Shown here in pieces: positions 11,648-23,711 of a stretch of 64,000 nucleotides of DNA. Source of the stretch: Deltaproteobacteria bacterium. Lineage in GTDB: Bacteria; Myxococcota_A; Polyangia; Haliangiales; Haliangiaceae. Within the stretch, counting starts at the first letter, position 1, and each line of letters starts with the position of its first letter. The stretch spans positions 1 to 64,000 of the forward strand of contig JANXOM010000189.1 of the NCBI GenBank assembly GCA_025353585.1, read 5' to 3'. The notes beneath the pieces were generated by a model that saw nothing but the letters and a program-made list of their open reading frames with translations, was not told where the DNA came from and did not search any database. The translations under genes and the position numbers were made by a program.

Positions 11648-12327
11648 AGCCACTTCGTCGTTAGGGGCAGCAGGTGGTCCGGAACCGGGACCGGGTGATC
11701 GTTGCGCATCTTCTTCAAGGCGTCGATGGCGGTCTCGGCCGCGGTCTGCAGGTCATCGTCCGTCTTCACGTCGAACTTCGTGTCGACGATCTTGCCCTCG
11801 GCCGTGAGGTGGATGCAGCCGACCGGCACGCTGTCGCCCTTCGCCATCGCCGGCGGCGCGTAGTGCATGTCGGCGTTGAGCTGCCCGAGCCACGGGTCGC
11901 CCTTCGTGATGTCGCCGAAGCCCTTCTCGCTGCCGTTGAAGTCGCCGACCGTCGGCTTGGCCGAGCCGGCGGGCGCGTCGTCGTCATCGTGGTGCTTGAA
12001 GCGATCGATGTTCGTGTCGACCTTGTCGTCGTGCTTCGGCGGCGGCTTGTCGTCGTCCGGCTTGGGCGGCGGCGGGTCCTTCTTGTCGTCGTGGGAGACG
12101 CCGACCGGCTTCTGGACTTCATCGGGCGGCCGGAAGTGCTTCTGCGGCTGGTTGACCTTCTCCTTGCGCATCGCGATCGACGCCTCGATCGCGGTCATGT
12201 CCTTCAGCTCGGGCGCGCGCGCCTCGGCCGCCTGCGTGAACCACAGGGTCGGGACCGCGATCGCCCCGACGACGAGCAGCGCGCTCACGGCCGAGATGAC
12301 CTGCATCTCGGTCTCCTTGAGCGACAT
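11614..12327 (-). CDS. TolA/TonB-like protein
   Basis: Single N-terminal TM, Asp/Pro/Lys-rich linker ([18 protein letters not shown]), C-terminal globular domain; within tolQ-tolR-tolB cluster. Confidence 0.7.
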   Translation of the reverse strand: MSLKETEMQVISAVSALLVVGAIAVPTLWFTQAAEARAPELKDMTAIEASIAMRKEKVNQPQKHFRPPDEVQKPVGVSHDDKKDPPPPKPDDDKPPPKHDDKVDTNIDRFKHHDDDDAPAGSAKPTVGDFNGSEKGFGDITKGDPWLGQLNADMHYAPPAMAKGDSVPVGCIHLTAEGKIVDTKFDVKTDDDLQTAAETAIDALKKMRNDHPVPVPDHLLPLTTKWLCFKFSIAKSE

Positions 12328-12818
12328 CACTTCCCCGGCCCCGGCGCCACGGTGGCCCCGATCGCCGCCGGCCCGAGCGAGCTCGCGTCGAGCCCGTCGA
12401 GCTTGAGCACGTCGCTGGGGTTGGTGAGCATCATGACCTTCTGGACCTTGGCGTCGCGCGCGATCGCCATCGCGGTGATCACGACGCCATACGGCAGCGA
12501 CGTGTCGGCCTCGACGTAGAGCGCGCTCTCCTTTTGGACGCGCGCGTTGGCCTCGAGCTTCACCCGTAGATCCTTCCACGTGATCTGCGTTCCACCCAGG
12601 TAGATCTTGTCGTCCTTCGCGATCGAAAGGACGAGCTTACCGTCGGGATCCTCGATGTTCTGCGCCGTTACGGCGGGCAGGTCGAGGGACACGCCGGTGT
12701 TCATCATCGGCGCCGTGATCATGAAGATGATCAACAGCACCAGCATCACGTCGACGAACGGCGTGACGTTGATCTCGGAGTTGAGATCGTCGCCGCCGCC
12801 GCCTCCTCCGAGCTTCAT
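12327..12818 (-). CDS. tolR: ExbD/TolR family biopolymer transport protein
   Basis: [21 protein letters not shown] motif. Confidence 0.93.
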   Translation of the reverse strand: MKLGGGGGGDDLNSEINVTPFVDVMLVLLIIFMITAPMMNTGVSLDLPAVTAQNIEDPDGKLVLSIAKDDKIYLGGTQITWKDLRVKLEANARVQKESALYVEADTSLPYGVVITAMAIARDAKVQKVMMLTNPSDVLKLDGLDASSLGPAAIGATVAPGPGK

Positions 12819-12833
12819 CGCATCACCGCCGGG

Positions 12834-13553
12834 CTACCTGAGGAAGTGCCGCTTGATGATGTTGAGGTAGTCCTGCTCGAACATGTCCATCTCCGAGCGG
12901 AGGACGCGGATGCGCCGCGAGAAGTAGTTGTAGGCCATGACGGCGGGGATGGCGGCGACGAGGCCGATCGCCGTCGCGAACAGGGCCTCTGCGATGTGCG
13001 GGCCGACCGTCTTGAGCGATGCCGCGCCGGCTTCCTTCGAGTCCGCGATGTCCATGAACGCGAAGAGGATGCCGATGACCGTGCCGAACAGGCCGATGAA
13101 CGGGCCGGCCGAGCCCGTCGTCGCGAGGAACGGCGTCATCGACTCGAGCTTCGTGGTCTCGACCGTCTGCGCGCGCCGCAGCGAGCGCTCGATGTTCGCG
13201 AGGTTGCCCTCGCGGTCCCCCTTCAAGTTCTCGTCGGACGCGAGCTTCGCCAGCTCCGTGTAGCCCGCCACGAACATCTGCGAGATCGGGCTGTTGCGCA
13301 GCGCCTGGGCTTGCTTGTAGATCTGCTCGATGTCGCGCGAGCGCCAGAACGAGTCGAGGAACTTCGTCGATTCACTGGTCGCGCGGCGGATGTAGAGCGC
13401 CTTGTAGATGATGATGTACAGGCCCACCACGAACATCAGGGCGAGCAAGATCATCACGCACTTGACGATCCAGTGCGCCTGGTCGAACAGGCGCGGGATG
13501 TCGAGCGTTGCGGCCAGGCTCCACGCCGCGTGTTTCGTCAAAAGCCCTGGCAT
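12834..13553 (-). CDS. tolQ: MotA/TolQ/ExbB proton channel protein
   Basis: [25 protein letters not shown]...[13 protein letters not shown]; start placed at MPGLLTK (13553), the ORF allows 13583. Confidence 0.92.
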   Translation of the reverse strand: MPGLLTKHAAWSLAATLDIPRLFDQAHWIVKCVMILLALMFVVGLYIIIYKALYIRRATSESTKFLDSFWRSRDIEQIYKQAQALRNSPISQMFVAGYTELAKLASDENLKGDREGNLANIERSLRRAQTVETTKLESMTPFLATTGSAGPFIGLFGTVIGILFAFMDIADSKEAGAASLKTVGPHIAEALFATAIGLVAAIPAVMAYNYFSRRIRVLRSEMDMFEQDYLNIIKRHFLR

Positions 13554-13581
13554 AATGAATGTTTCGTCGATAGCACGCGCC

Positions 13582-14055
13582 ATGCGACCCGGTCAAATCG
13601 CCCACCTCTCTTTGGCCGCCGCGGCCGCGCTGGCCGCCGCGCTGGGAGCGTGCGGCACGATCGAAGGCGGCGCGGTCGAGCTGTCGTGGCGCCTGCGCCC
13701 CGAGCCGGGGACGATCATCGAAAACCCCAGCCCGTTTCTCGACTGCGATCCGATGCAGCCGAGCACGAACCCGATCGGTCAGATCCGCCTGACCTGGGAC
13801 GTCGACGGCGCGACCGACTCGACCAGCTTTCCCTGCGCCAATGGTAACGGCGTCACGCGCTTCGAGGTCCCGCCGGGCGACGCGCTCCTGACCGTGACCC
13901 CGGTGTGCGTCGGACACGACGCCGATCCGACGACCTACGTCACGCCCGCCGCGGTCCAGCGCACGGTGAAGGTCGGCGACACGGTGAGCCTCGGCGCGGT
14001 CGAGCTGTTACTGCGTGTGTCGTCATGTGATCTTCAGCCCTGTATCTGCGAGTAG
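13582..14055 (+). CDS. hypothetical lipoprotein
   Basis: From [11 protein letters not shown]...[10 protein letters not shown] with lipobox; divergent from tolQ. Confidence 0.6.
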   Translation: MRPGQIAHLSLAAAAALAAALGACGTIEGGAVELSWRLRPEPGTIIENPSPFLDCDPMQPSTNPIGQIRLTWDVDGATDSTSFPCANGNGVTRFEVPPGDALLTVTPVCVGHDADPTTYVTPAAVQRTVKVGDTVSLGAVELLLRVSSCDLQPCICE

Positions 14056-14073
14056 GTGGCACCCTCGCGGCCC

Positions 14074-14796
14074 ATGAACCGCGCGCTCCTGCTCCTCGCC
14101 GGCCTCGCCCTGCCGGCGTGCATCGCCGGCAAGGCGACCGGCATCGACTCGAACGACGCTCTCGTCGCCGTCACCTGGAGCGTGCGCACCGTCGCCGGGT
14201 TCGAGCAGGCCTGTCCGGCCGGCACGCCGACCGCGCAGGTCATCGCGCAGCCGGTGGATCCCCTGACCGGGGAGCCGACGACGGCCTCGCAGGAGACGCT
14301 GTTCGACTGCAGCGCCAAGTCGGGGACGATCTCCCTCGTCCCGGACTCGTACGTGATCAGCGTCCACCTCCTGGACGCTGACGGCGCGGGGGTCTACGCC
14401 GCCTCGCTGCCGTCAGGGGTCGTCGATCTCAGCGCCATCGACGCGAGCGAGGCCTTCGACCTCTACACCGACGGCGGTTACCTCGAGCTCGCCTGGACGC
14501 TGACTTCTCCGTCCGACGCGGTCGTCGATTGCGAGACGGCCGGCGTGACGGACATCGTCGCCGTCCTGACCCCGACCGGCAGCGGCGGCGGGGCGCTGAC
14601 CACCACGTCACCGATCCCCTGCGTCGCCGGCACGGCCATCAGCAGCGTCGTCGCCGCCGGCACGTACAGCGTGGCCGTCCGCGCCGAGGCCACCGGCTCC
14701 GTCCGCGGCAGCACCACGCTGCCCGTCGAGATCGTCCGCGGGCCGAACCAGGTCACCGCGGTTGGCACGATCACGATCCCCATCCCGGCGAACTAG
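14074..14796 (+). CDS. hypothetical lipoprotein
   Basis: MNRALLLLAGLALPACIAG lipobox; similar gene layout to preceding lipoprotein. Confidence 0.6.
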   Translation: MNRALLLLAGLALPACIAGKATGIDSNDALVAVTWSVRTVAGFEQACPAGTPTAQVIAQPVDPLTGEPTTASQETLFDCSAKSGTISLVPDSYVISVHLLDADGAGVYAASLPSGVVDLSAIDASEAFDLYTDGGYLELAWTLTSPSDAVVDCETAGVTDIVAVLTPTGSGGGALTTTSPIPCVAGTAISSVVAAGTYSVAVRAEATGSVRGSTTLPVEIVRGPNQVTAVGTITIPIPAN

Positions 14797-14811
14797 CGCT
14801 AAGGTCTGGCC

Positions 14812-15564
14812 ATGAGTGTCCGCGGCCGCCTCGGTCTCGACCCGAGCCAGTTCCGGATCACGCCCGGCGCGCTGGCGCTGGCGCTCGGCGAGCTGGCGGT
14901 CTCGCTCCTCTGGCTCGCGTCCCCGCCGACCGTGCGCGCGACCCTCGACACGTGGCTCGCGGCGACGCCGAGCAACGTCTTCGAGCACGGCCGGGTGTGG
15001 ACGCTCGTCACCGGCGCGTTCCTGGAGCTGAACTTCCTCTCGATCATCCTCCACATGATCATCTTGTGGTCGTTCGTCCCGACCCTAGAGCGGTTCTGGG
15101 GAACGGCGCGCTTCCTGCGCTTCGCGGCGATCACGTCGGTCGCGGCCACGGTCGCCGGCACGGTGTTCGGGCGGTTCGTCACCGGCGACAACGTCGTCAT
15201 CGGCGGCCTGAACCCGTTCGTGGACGCGGCGATCGTGGCGTTCGGGATCACGTACGCGCGCCAGCCGGTCCAGTTCTTCGGTGTGCTGCCGCTCACAGGC
15301 CGGCAGCTCATGTACGGCATCCTCGGCGTCGTCGCGGTCGGCGTGCTGCTGCAGGGGGACTGGAACAACGGCGTCGCGTTCGCGGCCGCGTGCGGCGCGG
15401 CGGCGCTCATGACCTCGAAGTGGAGCCCGATGCTCGCCTGGAAGCGGCGCAAGATCGCCCGGGCCCGCGCGAAGCTGTCCGTGATGCAGGGCGGCAAGAG
15501 CGGCCCGAGCGGGCGGAGCGCCCCGTCGAAGCCGAAGCGTGACGACTCGCGGTTTTTGAACTAA
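14812..15564 (+). CDS. rhomboid-like membrane protein, probably proteolytically inactive
   Basis: Multi-TM protein 'FLELNFLSIILHMIILWSFVPTLERFWGTARFLRF...' with rhomboid/derlin-like topology; GxSx motif replaced by GGLNPF. Confidence 0.6.
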   Translation: MSVRGRLGLDPSQFRITPGALALALGELAVSLLWLASPPTVRATLDTWLAATPSNVFEHGRVWTLVTGAFLELNFLSIILHMIILWSFVPTLERFWGTARFLRFAAITSVAATVAGTVFGRFVTGDNVVIGGLNPFVDAAIVAFGITYARQPVQFFGVLPLTGRQLMYGILGVVAVGVLLQGDWNNGVAFAAACGAAALMTSKWSPMLAWKRRKIARARAKLSVMQGGKSGPSGRSAPSKPKRDDSRFLN

Positions 15565-15575
15565 CGTCCCTCTCG

Positions 15576-17384
15576 ATGAGGATGCCAGCGGTCCGCCTCG
15601 GGGCGGTTGTCGTGTTGTTTGTCGGGGCCACGGCGTGCGGGACGAAGCACACGGGGGGTGACGACGACGATCAGAGCGCCGGCCTCGTGTCGATCGACGT
15701 GCTCCCCCCGAACGCGATGCTGACGTACACCGGCACGCCGGTGACGCTCGCGTACTCTGCCGTGGGCCACTACGACGATGGCCACACCGCGACGCTCGCG
15801 ATGGCCACGTTCGGCCTCGACGACACGGCCGCGCTGCTCGGCACGCTCGACGCGACCGCGACCTTCACCGCGAGCGGCACCGGCGCCGGTAAGGGGCAAG
15901 TCACCGCGACGCTCGGCGAGATCCACGGCGCGACGTCCGTCATCGTGCAGATGCACACGACGACCTTCGGCGCGGGCGTCGATCCCGGCGCGGGCTCGAG
16001 CTTCACCGACCCGCTGCCGACGGGCGCGCTGTCGCCGGTCGTCGACTACCCGCTCGCCGGCGCCGTGATGCCGTCGAGCGTCAAGGCGCCCGACGTGATG
16101 TGGGAGCAGGGCGCGAGCGTCCCGACGGACCTCTACCGCGTGCGCTGGACGGCCGGGCTCGCGACGCAGGACACCATCCTCGTCGTCGCCGATGGCTTCA
16201 AGTTCGACGCGAAGCCGGCCGACAGCGCCTGGCAGGCGCTCGTGAACAGCGCGCAGGGCGAGCCGATCACCGTCGAGGTGGCGCACTGGGATGCCACGAA
16301 CGGCGCGCAGGTCAGCAGCGCGGTGGCCGTCAACGTCGTGCCGGGCGACGTCGTCGGCGCCATCTACTACTGGGACCTCAGCCAGGGCCGCATGAAGCGG
16401 ATCGACGCGGATGGCCTCGCCGACGCGATCCCGAACCCACCCGGCAGCCCCAACGCGGCCGACGCCGGCGCGCAGTGCGTGGCGTGCCACGCGATCAGCC
16501 ACGATGGCCGCTACCTGTCGGCGTCGCTGTTCGGCGGCGGCGAGCAGGGCGCCGTCTTCGACCTCTCGAACCCCGACGTCACGAGCGGCACGGTCGTCGC
16601 CCCGACGCTCGCGCCGGTGACCACGGCGTCGTACCGCACGCTGTTCTCGACGTTCTCGCCCGACGATACGCGCCTCGTCATCAACAACGGCGTTGGCCTC
16701 GATCTCCTCGATCCGCAGACCGGCACCTCGGTCGTGCAGAACGGCACGCCGCTGCCGACGGCGGGCATGGCCCACCCGACCTGGTCGCCGGACGGCAGCG
16801 CGATCGCGGTCGTCGGTAACCATAACGGCAGCTGGGCCGTCGACTACACCGTCGGCGACCTGCAGATCATCCCGGTCACCGGCCCCGACACGTTCGGTCC
16901 GCCGACGACGATCGTGGCGGCGGCGAGCGTCGATCCGGCGTTCGCGGCGCCCTCGTGGCCGTCGTTCTCGCCGGACTCGAAGGTCGTGGCGTACGGCGCC
17001 GGCGTGAACTCGCGCGGCCGCAACTTCGACGGCACGACCGAGATCACGTACCCCGGCGCGCTGTTCTACGTCCCGAAGGCCGGCGGCGCGCCGATCCTCC
17101 TCGACGGCGCGTGCTCGGGCGGCCGCAACTGCTTCCTGCCGAACTTCAGCCCGTTCGACGACGGCGGCTACTTCTGGATGGTGTTCTACAGCCTCCGCGA
17201 CTACGGCAACGCCCAGGCCGGCACGCGCGGCACGACGCGGCGCCAGATGTGGATCACCGCGATCGACAAGACCAAGCTCGCCGCCGGCGTCGACGCCAGC
17301 TCGGTCCCCTACTGGCTGCCCGAGCAGGACGTCGCGACCGAGAACATGAGCGCGTTCTGGTCCGTCGCGCCGCCGATCCAGTAG
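15576..17384 (+). CDS. exported beta-propeller (PD40-like) protein with one CxxCH motif
   Basis: Lipobox VGATACGT; PD40-like repeats (SPDGSAIAVVGN, SPDSKVVAYGAG); CVACH at about codon 290. Confidence 0.7.
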   Translation: MRMPAVRLGAVVVLFVGATACGTKHTGGDDDDQSAGLVSIDVLPPNAMLTYTGTPVTLAYSAVGHYDDGHTATLAMATFGLDDTAALLGTLDATATFTASGTGAGKGQVTATLGEIHGATSVIVQMHTTTFGAGVDPGAGSSFTDPLPTGALSPVVDYPLAGAVMPSSVKAPDVMWEQGASVPTDLYRVRWTAGLATQDTILVVADGFKFDAKPADSAWQALVNSAQGEPITVEVAHWDATNGAQVSSAVAVNVVPGDVVGAIYYWDLSQGRMKRIDADGLADAIPNPPGSPNAADAGAQCVACHAISHDGRYLSASLFGGGEQGAVFDLSNPDVTSGTVVAPTLAPVTTASYRTLFSTFSPDDTRLVINNGVGLDLLDPQTGTSVVQNGTPLPTAGMAHPTWSPDGSAIAVVGNHNGSWAVDYTVGDLQIIPVTGPDTFGPPTTIVAAASVDPAFAAPSWPSFSPDSKVVAYGAGVNSRGRNFDGTTEITYPGALFYVPKAGGAPILLDGACSGGRNCFLPNFSPFDDGGYFWMVFYSLRDYGNAQAGTRGTTRRQMWITAIDKTKLAAGVDASSVPYWLPEQDVATENMSAFWSVAPPIQ

Positions 17385-17456
17385 CCCCCCGGGTTGCCCC
17401 CGGGTTGCGGCGCGCTGCGTCAGTCTGCCCCACAAACTGAGGTAACCTGGACACCG

Positions 17457-18941
<1,485 letters not shown>

Positions 18942-18977
18942 GCCGAACGCAGCCGCGAGCGCTGCATGTAAGGGTCG

Positions 18978-21900
18978 ATGACGGACCTCGATCCCGCGGA
19001 GCTCCTCGCGCACGCCACCTGGCTGCGGCGGCTGGCGTATCGCCTCGTCGGCGACACGAGCGTGGCCGACGATGTCGCGCAGGAGACCTGGCTCGCGGCC
19101 TGGAGGTCGCCGCCGCGCGCGGACCGCCCCGTGCGGCCGTGGCTCCGGCACGTGCTGCGCAACGCGGCGCGGTTTCGGTGGCGCACCGAGACGAACCGGG
19201 CGGCGCGCGAGCAGACGATGGCCGCGCTCGCCGAGGACGCGGCCCCCGCGAGCGACGAGCTCCTGGCGCGGCACGAGCTGCAGCAGCTGCTGGCGCGGCT
19301 GGTCGGCGAGCTGGCGGAACCGTACCGGACGGCGGTGTTGCTGCGGTTTGCCGAGGGCCTGGACCCGGCGGCGATCGCGGTGAAGCTCGGGGTGCCGGCG
19401 GGGACCGTCCGATCGCGGGTGAACGAGGGGTTGCAGCGGCTCCGCGCGCGGCTCGACGATCTGCACGGCGGCCACCGGAGACCGTGGTTGCTCGCGCTCG
19501 GTCCGCTGGCCGCGCGGGGGACGCCGGCGCCGGTGGCGGGTGCAGCCTCGCTGGTCGCGTGGATGCTGCTCGCCGCGATGGCCGCGATCTGCGCGCTCGT
19601 GATGATCCAGCGCATGACGAGCCCGGCGCGCGAGTCGGCTCGTCCGTCGGTGCTGCGCGCCGAGCGGCCGCGGCTTGCGCTGGAGCCCGCGGCGGCGACG
19701 GCGGCGACGGCAGAGATCGCGGCAGAGAGCGCGGCAGAGAGCGCACTGATGACGGACGCGCCTCCGGGCTGGTTCGCGCAAGAGGGCGCGCCGGCCCGCC
19801 GGGTGGCCGGTCGCGTGACCGACGCGGGGGCGCCGGTCGGGGCGCTCGAGGTGCAGCTGGCGACGGAGCTGACGCGCGCGGGGCTCGGCGCGCCGGTGGT
19901 CACGCGTACGGCCGCAGACGGGAGCTTCGCGTTTCCCCCGCAGACGGCGGGCGTGGTCACGGTGGCCGCGGCGGCGCCGGATCGGATCGCGGCCATCGCG
20001 CACGTCGATCTGCGAGACCCGACGGCGCACGTCGATGGGGTCGAGCTGGCGCTCCGCCCGTGCGTCGGCGCGCTGGATGGCGCGGTGACCGACGCGGCCG
20101 GCGTGCCGATCGCGCACGCGCTGGTCCGCCGCGACGACGTCATCGGGACGGAGACGGATGCGGCAGGAGCCTACGCGCTGTGCATGGCGCCGAACGGCAT
20201 CACGACGGGCGAGGTGACGGTCGTCGTGCGCGCGCCGGGCTATGGCGCGTTGCAGCTCGCCGCCGGCGTGCCGGGTCGCGTGCACCACGACTTCGTGCTC
20301 GTGCCGGAGGCGGTCGTGACGGGGCGGGTGACGACGGAGGCGGGAACGGCCGTGGCGTACGCGGCGATCGCGAGCGAGGTCGACGTCGGCGCGCGTCGCG
20401 GCCTGGGGGAGATCGCGGCCCCGCAGCGCACCGTCGCCGATGCGAACGGCCAGTTCCGCCTCGCGGGGCTCGTCGCCGGCGCGCACGTGCTGGCGGGCTC
20501 GGCGCGCGGGCTCGTCGCGTCGCCGACGCGGCTCGCGCTCGTGCCCGGGGCCACGCAGGAGGTCGCGCTGGTGCTTCATCCGGCGAGCGTCGTGCGCGGA
20601 CACGTGACGCAAGCGGGTCGACCGGTTGGCGGCGCGGTGATCCAGCTCGCCGGCGCGGCGAGGAGCGATGCAAAGAATGATGCAAAGACCGATGCAAAGA
20701 CCGATGCGGTGAGCCAGGCCGACGGCTCGTTCGTCCTCGACGGCGTGCCCGTCGGGACGTGGACCGTGAGCGCGAGTCCTTATCGCGCGACGAGCGGGCC
20801 CGGTGGTGATCGCGGCGGGGATCGCCGCGCCGATCGTCGTCGCGGTGGAGCCGCTCGGGCTCGTCTCCGGCACGGTTCGCCGGCAGGGGCGCGTGGTCGC
20901 GGGAGCGCGCGTGTGCGCCGGGCTCGACGGTCACCGCAACACGTGTGCGATCGCGGACGCGGTCGGGCGCTACGTCCTCGTCGGGCTCGAGCCCGGCGCG
21001 TACACGCTGTTCGCCGACAGCGACGAGGCCGGCGCGTTCGCGCGCGACGTCATGTTCACGTTGGCGCTCGGCGAGCACCAGGTGCGCGACGTGGAGCTCG
21101 CGGCGGGGGCACAGGTCTCCGGTGACGTGATCGATGGCCACGGCGCCCCCGTCGCCGGCGCGGTGGTCAGCTTCGTGCAGCCGGCGAGCACCGGCCACCT
21201 GTTCGACGGCGCGCGCTGTATCACGAGCTCGGCCGGCGCGTTCGCGTGCCGCGCGCTGGCGCCGGGGACGTACGCGGTCGCCGTATCTCCCGCGACGGCC
21301 GGAAGCCATGCGTTTCCGGAGATCGGCGGAGCGCTGGCGCCGGTGGTGATCGCGACCGGCGACGCCAGGATCGCGGCGCTGCGCGTGGTGGTCGACGCGA
21401 CGCCGCTCGGCCTCGCGGGCGTGCTCGTCGATGGAGCGGGCGTGCCGATCGGCGATGCGCGGGTCCGCGCGTGGGCCGAGGGGGCCGATCCGGGCGCGCT
21501 CGTCCCGCCGACGAGCGCGGCGACCGACGGCGAGGGCCGCTTCCGGATCGCTAGCCTCGCGCCGGGTGCCTACGCCGTCGAGGCGCGCGCGCCTGATGGC
21601 ACCACCGTCACGCGGCGCGGGCTCGCCGCCGGGAACGTGGCGGTGGCGCTGGTGCTCGATGGCGCGGCGCAGTGCCACGGCACGGCGCCGCCGGCGGGCA
21701 ACACGGCCCCATCCGCGCGCGTCGCCTGGGACGAGCGCGTCGAGCTCGTCGGCTGGACCGCACCGGCGCGCGTCACGCGCGGCACGCCGTTCGAGGTCGA
21801 GGTCACGTATCGCGTGCTGCGCCCGCTCGACCGCGCGTGGACCGTGTTCGTTCACTTCGACGGTGTTCGGGGGGATGCGACCGCCGGCGCGAAGCCCGCC

Positions 21901-22143
21901 CCGCCGGCGCGCGTGAGCGCCGACCACGACCCGAGCTGCCCGACCACCGCCTGGCGCCCGGGCGACTACGTCCGCGAGCGCTTCACGGCGACGATCGCGA
22001 CCGCGCCCGGCTCGGATGCCCTCGCGGTCGGCTTCTTCGCCGGGGCATCGCTGCAGTGGACGAACCTGCCCGTGACCGCCGCGCCGGCCGGGGCGGCCGA
22101 TGCGTGGCACGGCGTCCGGCTCGCGACACTCGTGGTCGAGTAG
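18978..22143 (+). pseudogene. ECF sigma factor fused via TM helix to CarboxypepD_reg-like domain array; apparent frameshift near 20800
   Basis: ORF 18978..21125 has sigma70 r2/r4, TM AASLVAWMLLAAMAAICALVMIQ, then Gly/Asp-rich beta repeats; similar repeats continue in ORF 20803..22143 in another frame. Removing one C in CCC 20799-20801 restores a continuous frame. Could also be a sequencing error. Confidence 0.75.
20667..20708 (+). repeat. 12-bp tandem repeat GATGCAAAGAMY (3 copies plus partial)
   Basis: GATGCAAAGAAT, GATGCAAAGACC, GATGCAAAGACC, GATGCG; encodes DAKNDAKTDAKTDA. Confidence 0.85.
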
Positions 22144-22170
22144 CGAGGAGCCTGACGGATCACGCGGCGC

Positions 22171-22196
22171 TCCAGACCGGCAATTCGGGGTCTGGA
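22171..22196. terminator. perfect 8-bp hairpin TCCAGACC-N10-GGTCTGGA (terminator or element end)
   Basis: Lies between the sigma-fusion gene and the transposase pseudogene. Confidence 0.4.
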
Positions 22197-22339
22197 TCGC
22201 GCACGGAGCTGCAGACAACCACCGATCGCGACCTCTGTTCCGGAGACGCATGGTGGAGTACCTCCTTGCGCACGGCGTGAGGAAACACGCCGCGGTCAAG
22301 ACGGGCTGGCAGGCCCGAGGAGGTCCTCCGTTGCGGAAG

Positions 22340-23624
22340 GGGAGCCGGAGGAGCGGATCGCGGCGATGGCGATGGCGACGGCCGAGGGCACGTTCGGCGA
22401 GCGAGAGGCGCGCGCGATGGCGCTCGCCAACGAGCTCGCGCGCAGCTGGTCGAGGACGAGCTCGCGCGGGTGGCGAGCTTGTTCGACGACCAAGTCGAGG
22501 CCGGGACGCAGCGCTACCGCCGGCGCGCGGAGGGCACGGTCTCTATCATTCGCTCGCGGGTCGCGTCCGCATGCGGCGCTTCGCGTATCGCCAGGTAGAA
22601 TTCCATAACGGACCGACGGTCGTGCCGCTGGGGCTCGCGGTCGGAATGCGCGAGCACGCCACGCCGGCGCCCGCGTACAGCGCCCTGCAGGCGTTCGCTG
22701 CGATGCCCGTGCGCCACGACGAAGCGGCGATGGCGGCCACGCACCGCACGGTGCCATCGCGGTCGACCCGCGAGTGGATCTGTAACCGCGCGGGCGCGGC
22801 GATCGTCGACGACGTCTCGCGGCTCGAGTCGCCAACCGCCGGCGCTGACGACCGTGCGCTGGCGCATGCCCCACGTGGGCACAATTGCCGTCAACGATCG
22901 CGAGGGCCGCACGCTCGTGAGCTGGCGGTTCGCGGCGACGGTGGCGAAGGCCCGGCGGAGATGCTGGAGCGCATGGCCGCCGAGGTGCTGCACCTCCGCG
23001 CCGAGCGCGCGGACCTCCCGATCGCGGTCATCCAGGACGGCGCGCCCGAGCTGTGGCGACTGATCGACGACTGGGAAGAGAACTTCCAGATCCCGATCAC
23101 AATGCGATTCGTCGGCCGCGATCACGTCGACGAGCGGCTGGCGCAGGTCGCAGAGATCCTGGAACCCGACAAAGTCGGCGCTGGCTGCTGCCGGAGACGT
23201 GGAAGACGGCGATGCGCCGCACGGACTCGCCATCGAGCGGCTGTGCGCGAGCCTTCGCGTGCTGGTCCGTACGCAGTACGCCGCCGACGAGGAGGCCGAT
23301 CTGTTGGCCGTGCCCACCTTGCTCGCGACGACCCACGGCCACCGGGCGCGGACCATCGAGGCGCACCTGACGTACTTCTACAACGCGCGGACGCGCTTCG
23401 CGTACGCGACCGCGCGGCGGCAGGGCTCTCCGATCGGGAGCGGGGTGACCGAGGGCGCGTGCAAGTCGGTGTTCGCGGCGCGCTGCAAGCGGTCGGGCCA
23501 GCGCTGGCACGAAGGAGGCCTGTCGCCGTGGGTGCACCTCCGGACTCAGTACTTGAATGGACGATTGAGCGCGGTTGTGGCGGCGCACATCGACCAGCAA
23601 ATGCGCGAGCTCCATGCAGCCTGA
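22340..23624 (+). pseudogene. decayed ISKra4-like transposase
   Basis: Fragments in different frames: 'LVEDELARVASLFDDQVEAGTQRYRRRAEGTV', 'MPHVGTIAVNDREGRTLVSWRF', 'GSPIGSGVTEGACKSVFAARCKRSGQRW' match the order of ISKra4-type transposases. Confidence 0.7.
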
Positions 23625-23711
23625 CGCTCAGTCGGTGTTCCAGAGGCGCTGGATTTAAAGTATCGACGAAAATCAAGTGACACGAGGCGGCGCCGTTGCT
23701 ATGGTCGTCAC

